Assembly (NCBI GenBank): GCA_037042915.1
Contig: CM073194.1
Coordinates: 2,046,001 to 2,110,000 of the forward strand
DNA length: 64,000 nt
Direction: 5' to 3'
Origin: Auricularia sp. M13
Lineage: Eukaryota; Basidiomycota; Agaricomycetes; Auriculariales; Auriculariaceae
Shown: positions 43,705 through 56,030 of the stretch, in pieces
How positions within the stretch are numbered: the first letter of the stretch is position 1
How the letters are laid out: every line of letters begins with the position of its first letter
Notes under the pieces: generated by a model
What the model saw: only the letters and a program-made list of their open reading frames with translations
Told to the model about the DNA's origin: nothing
Database searches by the model: none
Program-made: the position numbers and the translations under genes

Positions 43705-45047
43705 ATGGAGATATGGAACGCAGCAAACGGGGAGGCTGAGCCGGCAGCGGATGAAGCCTTACATAATCTGGCAAAGTATACGGCGGACTTTGAAGACGCG
43801 ACACCCTTCTTTAGCCTTCTTTTGGACAGCGCTATGCTATCGCCTTCCGACAACCGGGCATCTGGCCAGCTCGCACCCGCCGTCAAGTCCGGCGTATTTT
43901 CGTACGAACCGCGGTCAGGCTTGTCCGTCGATAGCATTCCGCGTTGCCACAAAACGCGTCTCCTCGAGCACTTGGCCTTCATTGACCCTGGGCCCGCCCT
44001 GACCAAGAAGGGCAAGCCCCGTGTTCGCCAGCCTCCGCGCCCTCAGGACGAGAGCGCCGAATTCTATCGCGCTCAACTGGTTCATTACGGCCTGGCAACT
44101 GCGACACCATCGACAATTACGCGGGAGGCTGCCAGGCTCGCACTCAGTAACAGCACGCTCCAGGTGCCGCAGTCTGTTTACATCGTCGAGGCCAAGCTCA
44201 AGGCGCTGTACGACGCTCGAAATGACCAGCTCCGCCTCTCAGCAACCGAGAAGGCTCGCGCCAATCAGGACTCTGAACTAGCCGAGCGCAAAAAGCGGCA
44301 ACGCGACGACGACACCGGCGCTTCCGGCACTGCTGATGTCAAAGTCGACAAGGAGCCTGTAGCCAAACGCGTGAAGCAGGCCGGAGAAAAGGTCAGTTGC
44401 CGCCCACTGCTAGTTACGCCGCATCGCTCAAATGCTTTCAGGGCATCGATCTGGATGCAGTCTGCGGCTCTTATAGACTCAAGGCTAAGATTGAAACGTT
44501 GGACGCTGCGGACGATTACAGTGACACCGATTTCTCCCTGCAAATCGCGTTCTCGCCCCAGCGCTCACATCTCTGGGGCTCGTTCGACTTCGGTATCGTC
44601 GATGGCGTTTTGCGCATCCGTTACGTCGACGACAACGGCATCGCCCGTTTCCACTGGTGCGGGCGCGATAATGAAGGAGACGGTGCTGAATTCGGGCCTG
44701 AGAACGATGGCTTCATCAAGTTCCTCCCCGGCGGCAAGATTAAGGGCGAACTCGAGGGCGAGATGACCGATGACCCGATCGTCTTCACTGGCCGCTTGTG
44801 CCGCGGCACAGCTGCCGCCTCGGCCGACGAGGTGCGCGAATGGAAGCAGGAGTACAAGAGTTTGTACTCGGAAAACTTCCAGTTCGACGGTCCTGGGCGC
44901 TGGGGCAAGAATGGTAGTGCTTGCGAACCCGCGCGGGAAATTTTCTCGGACACGGAGGAGTCTGGGGATGAGGCCTCGGATGGCGGCGACTCGGATGACT
45001 ACGACGGCTTTGGAATTCGCTGCGCTTTTGACGACGACTACTTCTGA
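43705..45047 (+). CDS. Unknown nuclear-looking protein (tandem copy a)
   Basis: Two exons; intron GTCAGT..TTTCAG near 44391-44440. The first part has a strongly conserved block shared with the next gene (RCHKTRLLEHLAF, DPGPALTKKGKPRVRQPPR, FYRAQLVHYGLATATP), then a helical charged segment (AKLKALYDARNDQLRL) and NLS-like clusters (AERKKRQRDDD; AKRVKQAGEK). The second part is a beta-rich domain (RSHLWGSFDFGIVDGVLRI, GFIKFLPGGKIKGELEG) followed by an acidic tail (SGDEASDGGDSDDYD). Intact. No named family recognised. Confidence 0.7.
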
Positions 45048-45314
45048 TCGTGATAGGCAGCAACCACAGTGTGGCAGTCTACGTGTTGCTCTAATTTTTG
45101 CTGTCTTTGCGAGCTTGTGTCAGCTCCGCTGCCAACCAATGACTCACATGGTACTTGATGAAGAAATGTCAACTCAAAGCTGGTTGAGTATGTTCTCTCA
45201 CACGGAGAGCGCAATTTGATGGTTCCTGTAATCCACGTGATCGTTCGTGGTCCGAGCGACTTCCGACCGGAGTTCGAAGACGCGTCGTGCCTTTGCCTTT
45301 CCCCTTTGCCATCC

Positions 45315-46557
45315 ATGTTTGGCCTCGCGCACGAAGACTGGGTCCCCGCCAACCTAGCTCCCCCAGTCAAAAGCAGCGTTTACTCGTACCATGGCCGCGT
45401 CGGCTTCGCGGTCAACGGTATTGCTCGGTGCCACAAAACGCGCCTCCTAGAGCACCTGGCGTTCGTCGACCCCGGCCCTGCGCTCACGAAGAAGGGCAAG
45501 CCCCGTGTGCGCCAGCCGCCGCGCCCGCAGGACGAGAGCCCCGAGTTCTACCGCGCGCAGATGGTGCACTACGGCCTGGCAACGGCGACGCCCACGACGG
45601 TCACGCGCGAGGCAGCCAAGGCGGCACTAAGCGCCGCGAAGCTGGACGTTCCCAAAGCCATTCTTGATGTTGAAGCCAAGCTCAAAGCTCAGTACGACGC
45701 CGAAAACGCGAAGATGCGCCGCGCCGCGGCCGACAAACAGCGCGCGGAGGAGGCTGCGGAGGAGGCGAAACGCAAGAAGCGCGCGCGCGAGGAGGAAGAC
45801 CTCATCAAAACCGTACTCGGAGCGCAGGACGGCGATTCGGACAAGCCGGCTGCCAAACGTGTCAAGGCAGGCAAAGCTCCTGTCAGTCGTGGTCGCCGTG
45901 GTCGCAAAGCCGTTGCTGACGCGCAATCTGCAGTCGACGACGCCAGTGAACCTGGACGCCATCGCGGGAATCTACACGCTTGTTGCACCCAAGGTCGCCA
46001 GCAACTGGGAGGTACCGTACGACGGTATCATCTTCAAGCTTGCGCCCTCGCCCAAGCGCTCGCACCTCTGGGGCTCATTCGAGTTCGGCCCCTTCGAGGG
46101 CACGCTGCGCTCCACTTCGCCACTCGCCGCACTGGACCGCGACCCCACCATTCGCTTCCACTGGCGCGGCCGTGACAGCGGCTCGGGCGAGTCTACGTTC
46201 GGCGAGGACAACGTCGGGTCCATCACATTCCTCGCCGGCGGAAAGATCAAAGGCGACATCGCGTGGGACTGCTGTGAGGGTACAATTGCGTTTGCCGGAG
46301 TCCGGCAAGGTGCTCTCGTTCGCAACGACTCGGACGAGGATGATGGGGACGTGGACGGCGTGAGCGCGTGGAAGGACGCCTACTGGAGCTTGAATCAGGA
46401 GAACTACGATCAGGAGAGCCGCAGCCGCTGGGGTGGGAGGTCCTTCAGCCCCGCTGCGCGCGAGGCCAAGTCCGATACCGAAGACGAGGAGCGCAGTGAA
46501 AATGGATCTGGAGATGACTCCGAAGCATCGCACAGAGACTACGGGTTTGCTTTTTGA
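45315..46557 (+). CDS. Unknown nuclear-looking protein (tandem copy b)
   Basis: Paralog of the gene at 43705 in the same orientation. Starts MFGLAHEDWVPANLAPP; an ATG at 45216 would add 33 residues without similarity to copy a. It shares RCHKTRLLEHLAF and the proline-rich block almost exactly, has a longer charged helix (RAEEAAEEAKRKKRAREEE) and AAKRVKAGKAP before the intron (GTCAGT..CTGCAG, near 45880-45931). The second domain reads RSHLWGSFEFGPFEGTLR and SITFLAGGKIKGDIAW. The tail is acidic (SDTEDEERSENGSGDD) and ends YGFAF. Intact. Confidence 0.75.
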
Positions 46558-46716
46558 GACGGCGAGACTTCACTGGTAGGCCAGATGCTGCAGTACATGT
46601 CACACAGGCGAGAATTTTTGCTTTCCGTTCTCTCGGCGCATTCTCCCTTTAAGCTGAATAGAACTTCAATTCAAATATGCCGAGTCCCTTTACGACTATA
46701 CAGTACATCACATATC

Positions 46717-47921
46717 TCACGAAATCCAGGTTGCCCACTTGGTGTTGCCATGCGCAAGTGCCTTGGCGATCTCCCGCGCAACAATCCGGTCAGCCTGCTC
46801 GCCGGGATGCAGCTCGTCCCACCACAGATAGCTATCCCTATCAGTACCTGACACAGGTGTCGGACACTTCCCGCCGACGGGCCCGCCGTTTGGCTCATAA
46901 ACGCAAGCACTTGCTGCGCCGGTGACGTTCAAAGGTGCGGTGCCGTTGAGATACAGGTGCGGCTTATGGTACATGTCGGCGAAGAGGCCATGCGAGTTGA
47001 AGTAGGCTGTAAGAGAGTGAGATATAATGCAAAGGTTGGACAGAGAAGACATGGGATGAAGATAAACGAACAGATATGCGCGCCGGGGAGCTTCGGGGCG
47101 AGATCGCGCAGGAGCAGCTCAGAGAGAGCGTTCGTGGCCATCGTTAGCTGTAGGATGTCGTTGTGGTGGGCCGTCGTATTGCGCGGCAGGTTCCAGAGGA
47201 CGGTTGGGTACGCGTCGACAGCGTATATCGGTGTTAGCTCCAGCGGTATCATCTGCAACAGGGAGGTTCAGTGCGGCGATGAGTCGAGCGTAATGCCACT
47301 GTGAGGATAGAAGTGCGCACGTTTTGGAATACGAAGTAACGCGCACCGAGGGCGTACAAGGCTTTCACCCAACTGACGGCGCATTTCGTGGTGTCGACGA
47401 CTGTCTTGCCGGGAAAGTTACCCGTGAGCAACGCGCCGCCTCCAACTGAATCTTACTATTAGTATCCGCACATAGTCCTCCAGCAGACCCTGACTCAGGC
47501 CAACAACTCACCGTCATTCGTTCCGATCCACAATGTGTACGCCGTCCTGTCGTGCGGCAGCAGCACCGGACCTCCAGCGCGCACGAAGGCTGGTATTTGG
47601 GACTCCATAACAGACGGATAACCCAGCGTCGTGACTTTATCACTGCATGTTGCTCCGGCGCGCGCGAAGGGGTGTAGCTTGAGTTTTGCGTAGCCCGCCA
47701 GGTAGACGGGCCAGGGGATGCCGCCGTCTAAGACCGTCTCGGTATCGGTGTACGAGTCGCCGCTGTCGGGGAAAAAGGGACATCTTGGGTAAAGCCAGAT
47801 AAAGAGGGAGGATGGGAATGCGCGCGCACAACGTTACAAGGTGCCTGAACTTGGGAAGCGTCGCGAAGGCGAGAGACGGGAGGAGAATCAAGGCCCGGAT
47901 CGTCAGGGTTGACACGCGCAT
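46717..47921 (-). CDS. CE16-type GDSL acetylesterase (copy 3)
   Basis: Start MRVSTLTIRALILLPSLAF (signal peptide), then LPKFRHLVTL and the block-I intron. Exon 2 has GDSYTD, IPWPVYLAGYAKLKLHPF, GATCSDKV and ends IGTNDG. Exon 3 has GALLTGNFPGKTVVDTTK and ARYFVFQNV. Exon 4 starts MIPLELTPIYAVDAYP. Exon 5 has LYLNGTAPLNVTGAAS and DELHPGEQADRIVAREI, ending ATWIS. Intact, with all triad residues. Nearest to copy 7 at 57145 (MRISTVALRS start, same TTLGYPSxMESQIPAF). Confidence 0.85.
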
Positions 47922-48225
47922 GCTCAGGTTGAATGTCGGACTGGTGGGGGCGACAGCAGGCGCGGGTCTGAGCTTCGCATGCTTGCTCTTTTGTACTGAG
48001 ACCACGAGTGGGTGCTGAGGATCAGGCGGGAGTTACCTTGACAGATGCACCGGGGATTTGCATCCCGGGCGCTCGCACATCTGATTATATGTCCAGATCC
48101 ACCATTCATTGCTTACTTCCCTATTAGCTGCATCGGCTCTGCAACTCTCCTTCGGGTTGCAACTAAGATATCCATTGGCTACGAGTCGGTTACATGTCAT
48201 ACTCGCCTCCATAGCTCGCTCCCAT

Positions 48226-49390
48226 TTACGAGATCCACGTCGCCCATCTCGTATTACCCTTCATTGCCGCGACAATCTCCCGCGCCACGACCCTGTCGGC
48301 TTGCTCGCTAGGGTGCAGCTCGTCGAACCACAGGAAACTATCCCGCGCGCTCCCGGACACCTGCGGCGGGCACGCGCCGCCGACGGGCTCGCCGTCGAGC
48401 GTGAAGGGACACGCGTTGACAGAGCCCGTCACGTTCAGCGGCGCAGTACCATTCAGGTAGCGCGCAGGGTTATTGAACATGTCGGTGAATAGCGCGTGCG
48501 AGTCGAACAGCGCTTGAGAACCAGTCAGCGATGGTGTCTTTCTAGAGCTGAACTGAAAACAGAGGCCCTGATCAGTGCTCACCGATTCGCGCGCCCGGAA
48601 GAGTGGGCGCGAGGTTGTGCAGCATCAAGGAGCTGAGCGCATTGCCAGACGTCGTGAGCTCTGTCATGAACAGCGCCCATTCCGTCGTGTTGCGCGCATC
48701 GTGGAAGTACCGGTTTGGAAAGCTCGTTGAGGAGTAGAGCTGAGTGAGCTGGAGTGGGATCATCTATAGTCACCAGGAGGAGTCGGTGAGATCGCGATAG
48801 AGTTGTAGGACGAGAAAATGGCATACGTTTTGAAAGATGAAGTTACGCGCACCCAAGTTATACATTACTGTGACCCAGTCCACAGCGCATTTTGTCGTAT
48901 CGACGATAGTGACGCCAGGATCAACGCCAGTGAGCAGGGCGCCAGCACCAACTTGGAAAGATTAGTAGCTGCCGAACGCCAGATTAACTCTCTGTGCCCT
49001 CACCATCGTTTGTCCCGATCCACAGAGTAAAGACCGTCTCGCTCGGTGGTAACCTGAGTTTAGCCTGCTTGAAAGCCGGGATCTGTGACTCCATGACAGG
49101 CGGGAAGGGGCGCGGCGTGATGGCGTTGCTGCAGGTACCGCCGGATTTCGCGAAGGGGTGCAGCGCAAGATGCGCGTAGCCTGCGGCGTAGACGGGCCAA
49201 GCTACGCCGCCGTCTGCAGGGTTGCCAGAGTCCGTGTACGAGTCACCGCTGTAACAATACGGTTATAGACAGAGAAAAAATGGCAAGGGGCTTACAATGT
49301 GACGAGGTTCTTGAAGCGCGGTAGCGGGCGGAAGGAGACAGCCCCGGCGAACGGGAGCGCAGCAACGAGAATTCCAGCTAGTACGAGCAT
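48226..49390 (-). CDS. CE16-type GDSL acetylesterase (copy 4)
   Basis: Start MLVLAGILVAALPFAGAV (signal peptide), LPRFKNLVTL, block-I intron, then GDSYTD, VAWPVYAAGYAHLALHPF, GGTCSNAI, PVMESQIPAFKQAKL and IGTNDG. Exon 3: GVDPGVTIVDTTKCAVDW and ARNFIFQNV. Exon 4: MIPLQLTQLYSSTSFPN. Exon 5: ARYLNGTAPLNVTGSV, PPQVSGSARDSFLWF and DELHPSEQADRVVAREI, ending ATWIS. Intact. Tandem and same strand as copy 5, to which it is closest. Confidence 0.85.
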
Positions 49391-49995
49391 GGGGGGCGGG
49401 GACGTCGCGCACAACAAGTCATCATGTATCATGATTTATACGCGTCCTTCGCCAGCGCGGCGTTGTCGGGAGAAGAGCGAAAATGCACATGACCACGTAG
49501 CAATTCATATATTCATAGCTCACGCGGATGCGGTCGTGAACGGGTGTCCGTTTCAGGAAATTTAGCGGTCACCCGTGGGTATATCCTGCAAGTGGCCGAG
49601 AATAGGCAGGGATTGCAATGCGTGTGGGGAAGGTCGGAAACCGGACCGATGAATGGACGGCGCTGGATAACCATGGACGTTGAGGCAGGCCATTGAACCA
49701 GCGCACGCCAGATGTGTGTGCGCCAGGTCGGATGTGCTGGGCGCGGCATGAGTCTGGTCCATGCCCGCGACGTCGTAGGGCCAGACGTGGGTAATAGGTC
49801 GGTAGACGGTTAAGTAGGACAGAGAAGAAAAGAGGAAAATGCCGGTCGGGAGAAGCACATCAAGCACTTGGTTACCTTCCGATCCAGCCCTCAGACCTGC
49901 GACAGTCAACTGAATGCATCATGCACGGTTGCCACCCATGGAAAACAGCAGTCAACGCTATCTCCAAGCGTTTTTAAACTGTTACTTCACACAAA
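49391..49995. other. Intergenic between tandem esterases
   Basis: No gene recognised; promoter region of copy 4 is expected here. Confidence 0.45.
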
Positions 49996-51173
49996 CTACG
50001 AGATCCAAGTAGCCCATCTCGTGTTCCCCTTCAAGGCTGCGACAATCTCCCGCGCAACAATACGGTCCGCCTGCTCGCTAGGGTGAAGCTCGTCGAACCA
50101 CAGGAAGCTGTCCCTGGCGCTTCCCTGGACCTGCGGCGGGCACGCGCCGCCCACCGGGCCCCCGTTCAGCTCGAACGGACAGCCGTTAATCGAGCCCGTG
50201 ACGTTGAGCGGCGCGGTGCCGTTCAGGTAGCGTGCAGGATTGTTGAACATGTCGGTGAACAATGCGTGCGAATCGAAGAGCGCTGCAAGTTACACGGTCA
50301 GCATTGGCGTCCAACTTGCAGGAGTGTAGGATATGACATCGAGTGAAAACGTACCGATTCTTGCCCCGCGAAGGGTAGGCGCCAGTGCGCGAAGCATCAG
50401 CGCACTGATAGCGTTCCCGGCAGTGGTCATTTCGGTCATGAGGAGCGCCCATTCGGTCATATTGCGGTCAGTGTGCCAGGCGCGAGTAGGCCCAGCCGTC
50501 GCTGAGTATAACTGCGTGAGCTGGAGCGGAATCATCTACAATATTGAGGCGACTATGTCAGCGTCACTTGCAGGTGCTGGCCACAACAGCTTTCTCACAT
50601 TCTGGAAGATGAAGTTCCGCGCCCCCAGGCCGTACATGACGCGGATCCAGTCGACGGCACATGTCGTGGTGTCCACGACCGTCACGCCGGGATCTTTCCC
50701 TAGCAGAAGCCCGGCCACACCGACTGCGAGTAGAGCAAAGTATGCATCAGTGAGGGCACAAGGAGCTGCGTGAATGAAATCGCTTGCCGTCGTTTGTCCC
50801 GATCCATAGGGTATACACGGTGTCTTGCGCGGGCAGTCTGAGCTCTGCGTCCTGGAACGCCGGAATCTGCGACTCCATGACAGGGGGGGAATTTATTGGC
50901 GTGATGTTGTTGCTGCACGCCGCGCCCGAGCGTGCGAATGGGTGCAGGTTGAGGTGCGCGTAGCCGGCCGCGTAGACTGGCCAGGCGACCCCGCCGTCGC
51001 CGACATTCACCACATCCGTGTACGAGTCACCGCTGCAGGAAGTGAGGCTATATTACAGAGAGTAAACCTGATGACCCGCACAATGTGACGAGATTCTTGA
51101 ATCGAGGCAGCGGCTGGATTGCACTGGCGAGAGGCAGAGCACCGAGGCACAACTTTAGCAATCCTACACGCAT
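49996..51173 (-). CDS. CE16-type GDSL acetylesterase (copy 5)
   Basis: Start MRVGLLKLCLGALPLASA (signal peptide), LPRFKNLVTL, block-I intron, GDSYTD, VAWPVYAAGYAHLNLHPF, GAACSNNI and IGTNDG. Exon 3: GKDPGVTVVDTTTCAVDW, ARNFIFQNV. Exon 4: MIPLQLTQLYSATAGPT. Exon 5: ARYLNGTAPLNVTGSIN, PPQVQGSARDSFLWF and DELHPSEQADRIVAREI, ending ATWIS. Intact; sister of copy 4. Confidence 0.85.
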
Positions 51174-51939
51174 CGTGGAACGCGAGCTTGTACTGAATCC
51201 GGAGCTGTTGGATATATGTAGTCAGTGGTAATTTACTGCTTAGCGCACGGCGCGCCGTTCACTACTCACCTGGCTTCGGGAGAAGTTGAGCATGAACTGC
51301 GCAACCCAGGGGTTTCCAGATGACATAGCGACAGTCAACTATTACTGGAGGTACAGCGCAGCTTCTTGAAGAGCAGTTAAGCTGCCCCGTGACCTTGCAA
51401 GCTCGTGGGCGACGCGTACCGTGAGAGAAGGCACCCGTCATTTGCCCTGGAACGGGAGCCCGTCTCCATCGGTTGCTGCTGGAGCGCTGGAAATCCATGA
51501 ACGTTTCACATTACAATGCATATGCGTCATTCAATGATGCGTGGGTCGCAAACTAATGTTGAACGTGCAGGACGAGCGGGAGCCAGAACAAGGAGCGGAC
51601 AACACCAAACTCCGCCCGTTGAAACTTGATCCTGGCTTTACCGCTTGCTCGCTCCGTATTCACACCGCTTTGCGGTATGGGCGTGCTCTTTGGGTCTCAA
51701 AACCAAATTCACGGCTTCGACAAGAAAATCAGTCGGGCCGTGTTCCGAGCTTCGTCTGCGAACAGCAGCAGCAGCGCTTCCCAGGATATCTGCACCCACA
51801 AGCTGCCAAATCGTGCACATGATCCCAGAGACTTCGCTAGCATATGCTCCCTCTGAATAATCCCGCGGAAAGACGGTCAGCTGCTCGTGGCGCGATACAA
51901 AGCTCGATGCGGCGCACCAGCTCTGGAGTCTACAGCCAC
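51174..51939. other. Intergenic between divergent esterases
   Basis: No supported gene; separates copy 5 (minus) from the pseudogene copy (plus). Confidence 0.4.
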
Positions 51940-53034
51940 CATGCGCGTTCTCCGAGGCATCGCCTCGTCTGCATCCATCTGACGTGCGCATCCGCGCTTC
52001 CTCGGTTCAAACGTCTGGTCGCAATGTGCGTATAGTACGGAACAGTCTCCTGAATCCTCCCCACAATCCGCCCGCATTGACAGTTGCTTGCGTTGTCGAA
52101 TAGCGGCGACTCATACACCGATACAGTCCAGACGTGCGACGGCGGCATCGCGTGGCCCGTCTACGCGGCGGGCTACGCGAACCTCACAGTGCACCCGTTC
52201 GCGCGCGCCGGCGCCACTTGCAGCAACATCACGCGCAGGGGATCGCCACCAGTCATGGAGTCGCAAGTCCCCGCATTCATCGAAGCTCGTCTCCCTGCGC
52301 TGTGGATTGGGACGAATGATGGTGCGCGTGTTCTGTTGCGCCCATTGTCACGGGAAGCAGCCCTGGGGCCACGGTGGCGGACACCACTGTGTGCGCGGTC
52401 GACTGGGTCCGTGTCATGTATGGCTTTGGGGCGCGGTAGCTTGTCTTTCAGAACGTAAGGTCCCTTCGTGAATCCCGAAATGCCGTCCACCCGCTGACCC
52501 GCCCGCATAAACAGATGATTCGGCTCCAGTTCGCGCAGATGCACTCGCCCATGGGGCAACTGAACCGCTACTAGCATTTCGAGCGCAACCTCACAGGCTG
52601 GACGATCAGCATCACCGAGCTCACGACGGCCGGAAACGCGCTGAGCAGCTTGATGCTGCCCGCCCTCGCGCGCGCTCTTCCCGGCGCTCATATATGTGCG
52701 TACATGCCTAAGTACCTGTATGCTCCCACCGGTATAGATGTTGCAGCTGACCAAGTGTCGGATGTACTGCAGGATCGTTCGACTCCCACGCACTGTTCAC
52801 GGACATTTATACCCACCCTGAACGCTACCGCGCCGCCGAACGTGAGGGGCTCTATTAATGAGTGCGTCTATGACATCCGCGGGTGATATCTGTCCGCCTG
52901 CGGTGCTGGGGACGGACCGCAATAGTTATTGGTGCTACGACGAGTTGCATCCGAGCGCGCAGGCGGATTGCGTTGCGGCGAAGGAGGTTATGGTTGCGTT
53001 GAAGAATACGCGGTGGGCTACCTGGCTCTCATGA
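51940..53034 (+). pseudogene. CE16-type GDSL acetylesterase (copy 6), broken
   Basis: Exons and intron positions match the cluster. Recognisable parts are LPRFKRLVA, GDSYTDTVQ, IAWPVYAAGYANLTVHPF, GATCSN, MESQVPAF and WIGTNDG, then VADTTVCAVDWVRVMYGF, LTTAGNALSSLMLPAL and DELHPSAQADCVAAKE. The start ATG is out of frame with the leader. In-frame stops occur in exon 3 (before LVFQN), exon 4 (after QLNRY) and exon 5, and the Arg of QADR is Cys. No functional product expected. Closest to copies 4 and 5, from which it is divergently placed. Confidence 0.8.
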
Positions 53035-53236
53035 AAGACGGTTTGACGGAATTGTAAGGTGAAGATAATGCAAAGTTTATTGCATAAATAGAATCCTGAC
53101 TGCTTTGGTGCACCGTTCCTTTAGGTTTTCCAAATGTTCCCGAGGCTCAGGCTATCCGGCCCGGTGGACATCGCCACTGCCGTCCGTTGATGAGCAATCG
53201 CAAGCTCAGGCACATACCGTTCGACCGTGACGACGA

Positions 53237-55377
53237 TGATCCTCAACCTGTACTCATACTACACCCACACATCCATCTGGTGCGAGTCCGCCTTCTCCTC
53301 ATCACCGCCAAATAATGATCTACTCTAACACCTCTGCAGGAAACGCAAGCGCGCAGCAAAGGCGCAGCAGCTGGAGAGCGTAGCCCCAGAGTTGCGCGCG
53401 CCGCCCGACGCGGAGGACCGTGCGATCGTCAGCACGCCCGCAGCGCAGCTCGTCGCGCGCGCCCAGGAAGGCAAATTGACTCCAGAGCGCATCCTGCGCG
53501 CGTATGCACGCAGCGCGCTCGATGTGCACCGCGCGACCAACTGTCTCAGCGAAATCCTGCTCGGAGGCGCACCGGCGCCCGCCCCTACTGACTCTAAACC
53601 CGCGCCGTACCCGAACATCGCAGACCTGCCGCTTTACGGGCTGCCGGTGAGCCTGAAGGACAGCATCGACGTCGCGGGCTTCGACTCGACGAACGGGTAC
53701 TCGCGCGCGGCCTTCCGCCCCGCCCTCTCGGACAGCGCGCTCGTGCGGCTGCTGAAGGACGCCGGCGCGCAGGTCTATGTCAAGACGAACGTCCCGACGA
53801 CGCTGCTCTCGTTCGACTGCCGCAACGACCTGCACGGCGCCACGCTCAACCCGCACTCCCCCTCTTCCCCTTCTGCTTCCTCTTCCCCGTCCTCCGCCCT
53901 GTCGTTGATTCCGGGCGGCTCCTCCGGCGGCGAGGCGGCGCTCATCGCGGGCGGCGGGAGCAGGATCGCCATCGGCACGGACATCGCGGGCTCCGTGCGC
54001 GTCCCCGCGCACTTCTGCGGCATCTATTCCCTGCGCAGCTCCTTCGGCCGCTTCCCGCGCGCGGGCATCCAGAGCAGCCTCCCCGGCCAGGAGGGCGTGC
54101 TTGGTATCGCTGCGCCCATGGCGAAGACGCTCGAGGATTTGGAGTGGTTCTGGGAGAGGGTTGTCGGGTTCGGGCCGTGGAGGTATGATCATTCGGTGAG
54201 TTTTGCGGATGTTGTCTTGTCGCGGGAGGAGAAGAGGTTGCTGATGAGATGTGGTGTTGCTGGTTTTAGTGTAATGAGATCCCTTGGAGGCCGGTAGACT
54301 ATCTGGCGGAGGGACGGAAGCTCAAGTTTGGCGTTATGTGGGACGACGGTGAGTCAGGTTTCTGCCCGCTAACGGTTCACTCCCCAGACTCTGTATCTCA
54401 TCGCTGTCAGGTCTCGTGCGCCCTACCCCTGCATGTCGATGCGCGCTCTCCGAGACCGTGGACCGCCTGCGCAAAGCTGGGCATCAAGTCGTCGACTTGT
54501 GAGCTCTAGTCATTGATTTCGAGTCCGACATCAGTGCCAGCGAAACTCACACCCTACACTGCAGCGTCCTCCCAAACGCCCCTGAGGCTCTCATCATCGG
54601 CTGGAGTCTCCTGCTCGCAGATGGTGGTGCGTCCAGTAACGCGCGCGCAGTAGTGGCAATTTTTATTCCTGATCCAAATGCAGGTGTCACGATGACCTCG
54701 CGCCTCCACTCCGGCGAGTTCCTGGAACCCGGCGTCGTCTCGCTCCTCAAGATCATCCGGCTTCCGCGCATCCTGAAACGCGTATACGGCGCGTACCTGC
54801 GCTGGCGCGGCGAGGGCTGGTATGCGGACCTCGTGCAGTCGCTCAGCACCAAAACCGTAAGCACCACAGTGCGCTTCTGCGCAAAACTTTAAGCTTCCCG
54901 CAGGTGGACGAGCTGTGGCAGCTCGTGGTGCGGCGAAACGTCTGGCGGCAGCAAGTTCAAGATGCCTTCGACCTCAAGGGGCTGGACTTCGTCGTGTGCG
55001 CGCCGAACCCGACCCCTGCGCCCATTGCGGGCGTGAAGACTGGCAAGGCGCTCCTGCTGGCGTGTGGCCTGACGTTCCTCTGGAATATTGTACGTCTTCT
55101 TCGCATCTTTCCTTGATCTAGTTATTGCGACTCATAATCAAAATGGCAGGTCGACTATTCCGCGGGCGTGCTGCCGGTGACAACGGTCGACCCGGTGCTC
55201 GACGCTGCGACGTCGGCTCAACTCGCACCGAGGAACAGAGTCGAGAAGAGGCTGTATGCCGTCTATGATGCTGAGGCGATGAATGGCGCGCCGGTGGGTG
55301 TGCAGGTCGTTGGACGGAGGCTGGAGGAGGAGAAGGTGCTTGCTGCGATGCGGGTCGTACAAAATGTCTGGGCGTGA
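53237..55377 (+). CDS. Amidase-signature hydrolase (fatty-acid-amide-hydrolase-like)
   Basis: Ser-cisSer-Lys amidase. A short first exon (MILNLYSYYTHTSIW) is joined over an intron ending CTGCAG to KRKRAAKAQQLESVAPEL. Catalytic Lys is in SLKDSIDVAG, the cis-Ser in GGSSGGEAALIAGGG and the nucleophile Ser in GTDIAGSVRVPAHFCGIY. Several short exons follow: VDYLAEGRKLKFGVMWDD, NAPEALIIGWSLLLADG, TSRLHSGEFLEPGVVSLL, DELWQLVVRRNVWRQQ, VVCAPNPTPAPIAG, VLPVTTVDPVLDAATS and GAPVGVQVVGRRLEEEK, ending VQNVWA. Length and order fit fungal acetamidase/FAAH-like enzymes. Most exons join well; the join near 54290-54300 is not fully resolved. Substrate unknown. Confidence 0.8.
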
Positions 55378-55553
55378 AATCACTATAAGGAATGCAATGG
55401 AATGTACAGTAGACAGTACAGCAACATAGGAAGGATCTCCTTTGAGGCTTTATTCGTTGAATATGAACGGAAGCGATGGTTCCGGGCCGGAACTGTACAT
55501 GCCGGGCGGTGTTCGAACCTAGGCGGCCTCGTCAACAAAACCTTTTCCCACCA

Positions 55554-56030
55554 TGGTGCGTCGCGTCGCCGCCGCCGCCGCCGTCCGCGCGCTCTTCCTC
55601 CTCTGCCGATTAGCTAACGCCCATGCCCGTCGTTGCGTAGCCTAAGGAAATCCGCGACATCAAAAAATTCATCGACATTGCGACGCGGAAGGACGCCAAG
55701 GGTGCGCTCGTCGCTGCCGTCGCCGGCTACAAGGGCTGTATGCTGACTGCCGCCGGTGCCCGCCTTTAGATGCGCGGATAAAAAAGGTCGCGTCGTCGGT
55801 CGCTGGGCAGAAGGACCGCACGAAGTTCAAGGTTCGGTGCAAGCGCTTCCTCTACACCCTCGTCCTCGACGACCCCGAAAAGGCCGAGAAGCTCAAGCAG
55901 TCGCTGCCGCCTGGTGCGCTCCTTTACTTTTACTTTGTTAATTTTGATACTTTTTACTTACTTGCGTTCTGTTACTTTAGGTCTTAACGTCGTCGAGGTC
56001 GACAAGACCGCGACGAAGAAGAAGAAGTAA
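55554..56030 (+). CDS. 60S ribosomal protein L38 (eL38)
   Basis: Component of the large ribosomal subunit. Exon 1 is only the ATG (55554-55556). Exon 2 (55641-55701) gives [20 protein letters not shown], exon 3 (55770-55913) [28 protein letters not shown] and [12 protein letters not shown], exon 4 (55981-56030) [16 protein letters not shown]. Total 85 aa, near the family's 70-80, with the conserved FKVRCxRxLYTL and [12 protein letters not shown]. All joins keep frame. A single-codon first exon is frequent in fungal ribosomal protein genes. Expected to be highly and constitutively expressed. Confidence 0.95.

Noticed and set aside
53320-54192. 290-aa minus-strand open frame opposite the amidase
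   Set aside because: Shadow of the amidase exon, which has a clear catalytic signature.
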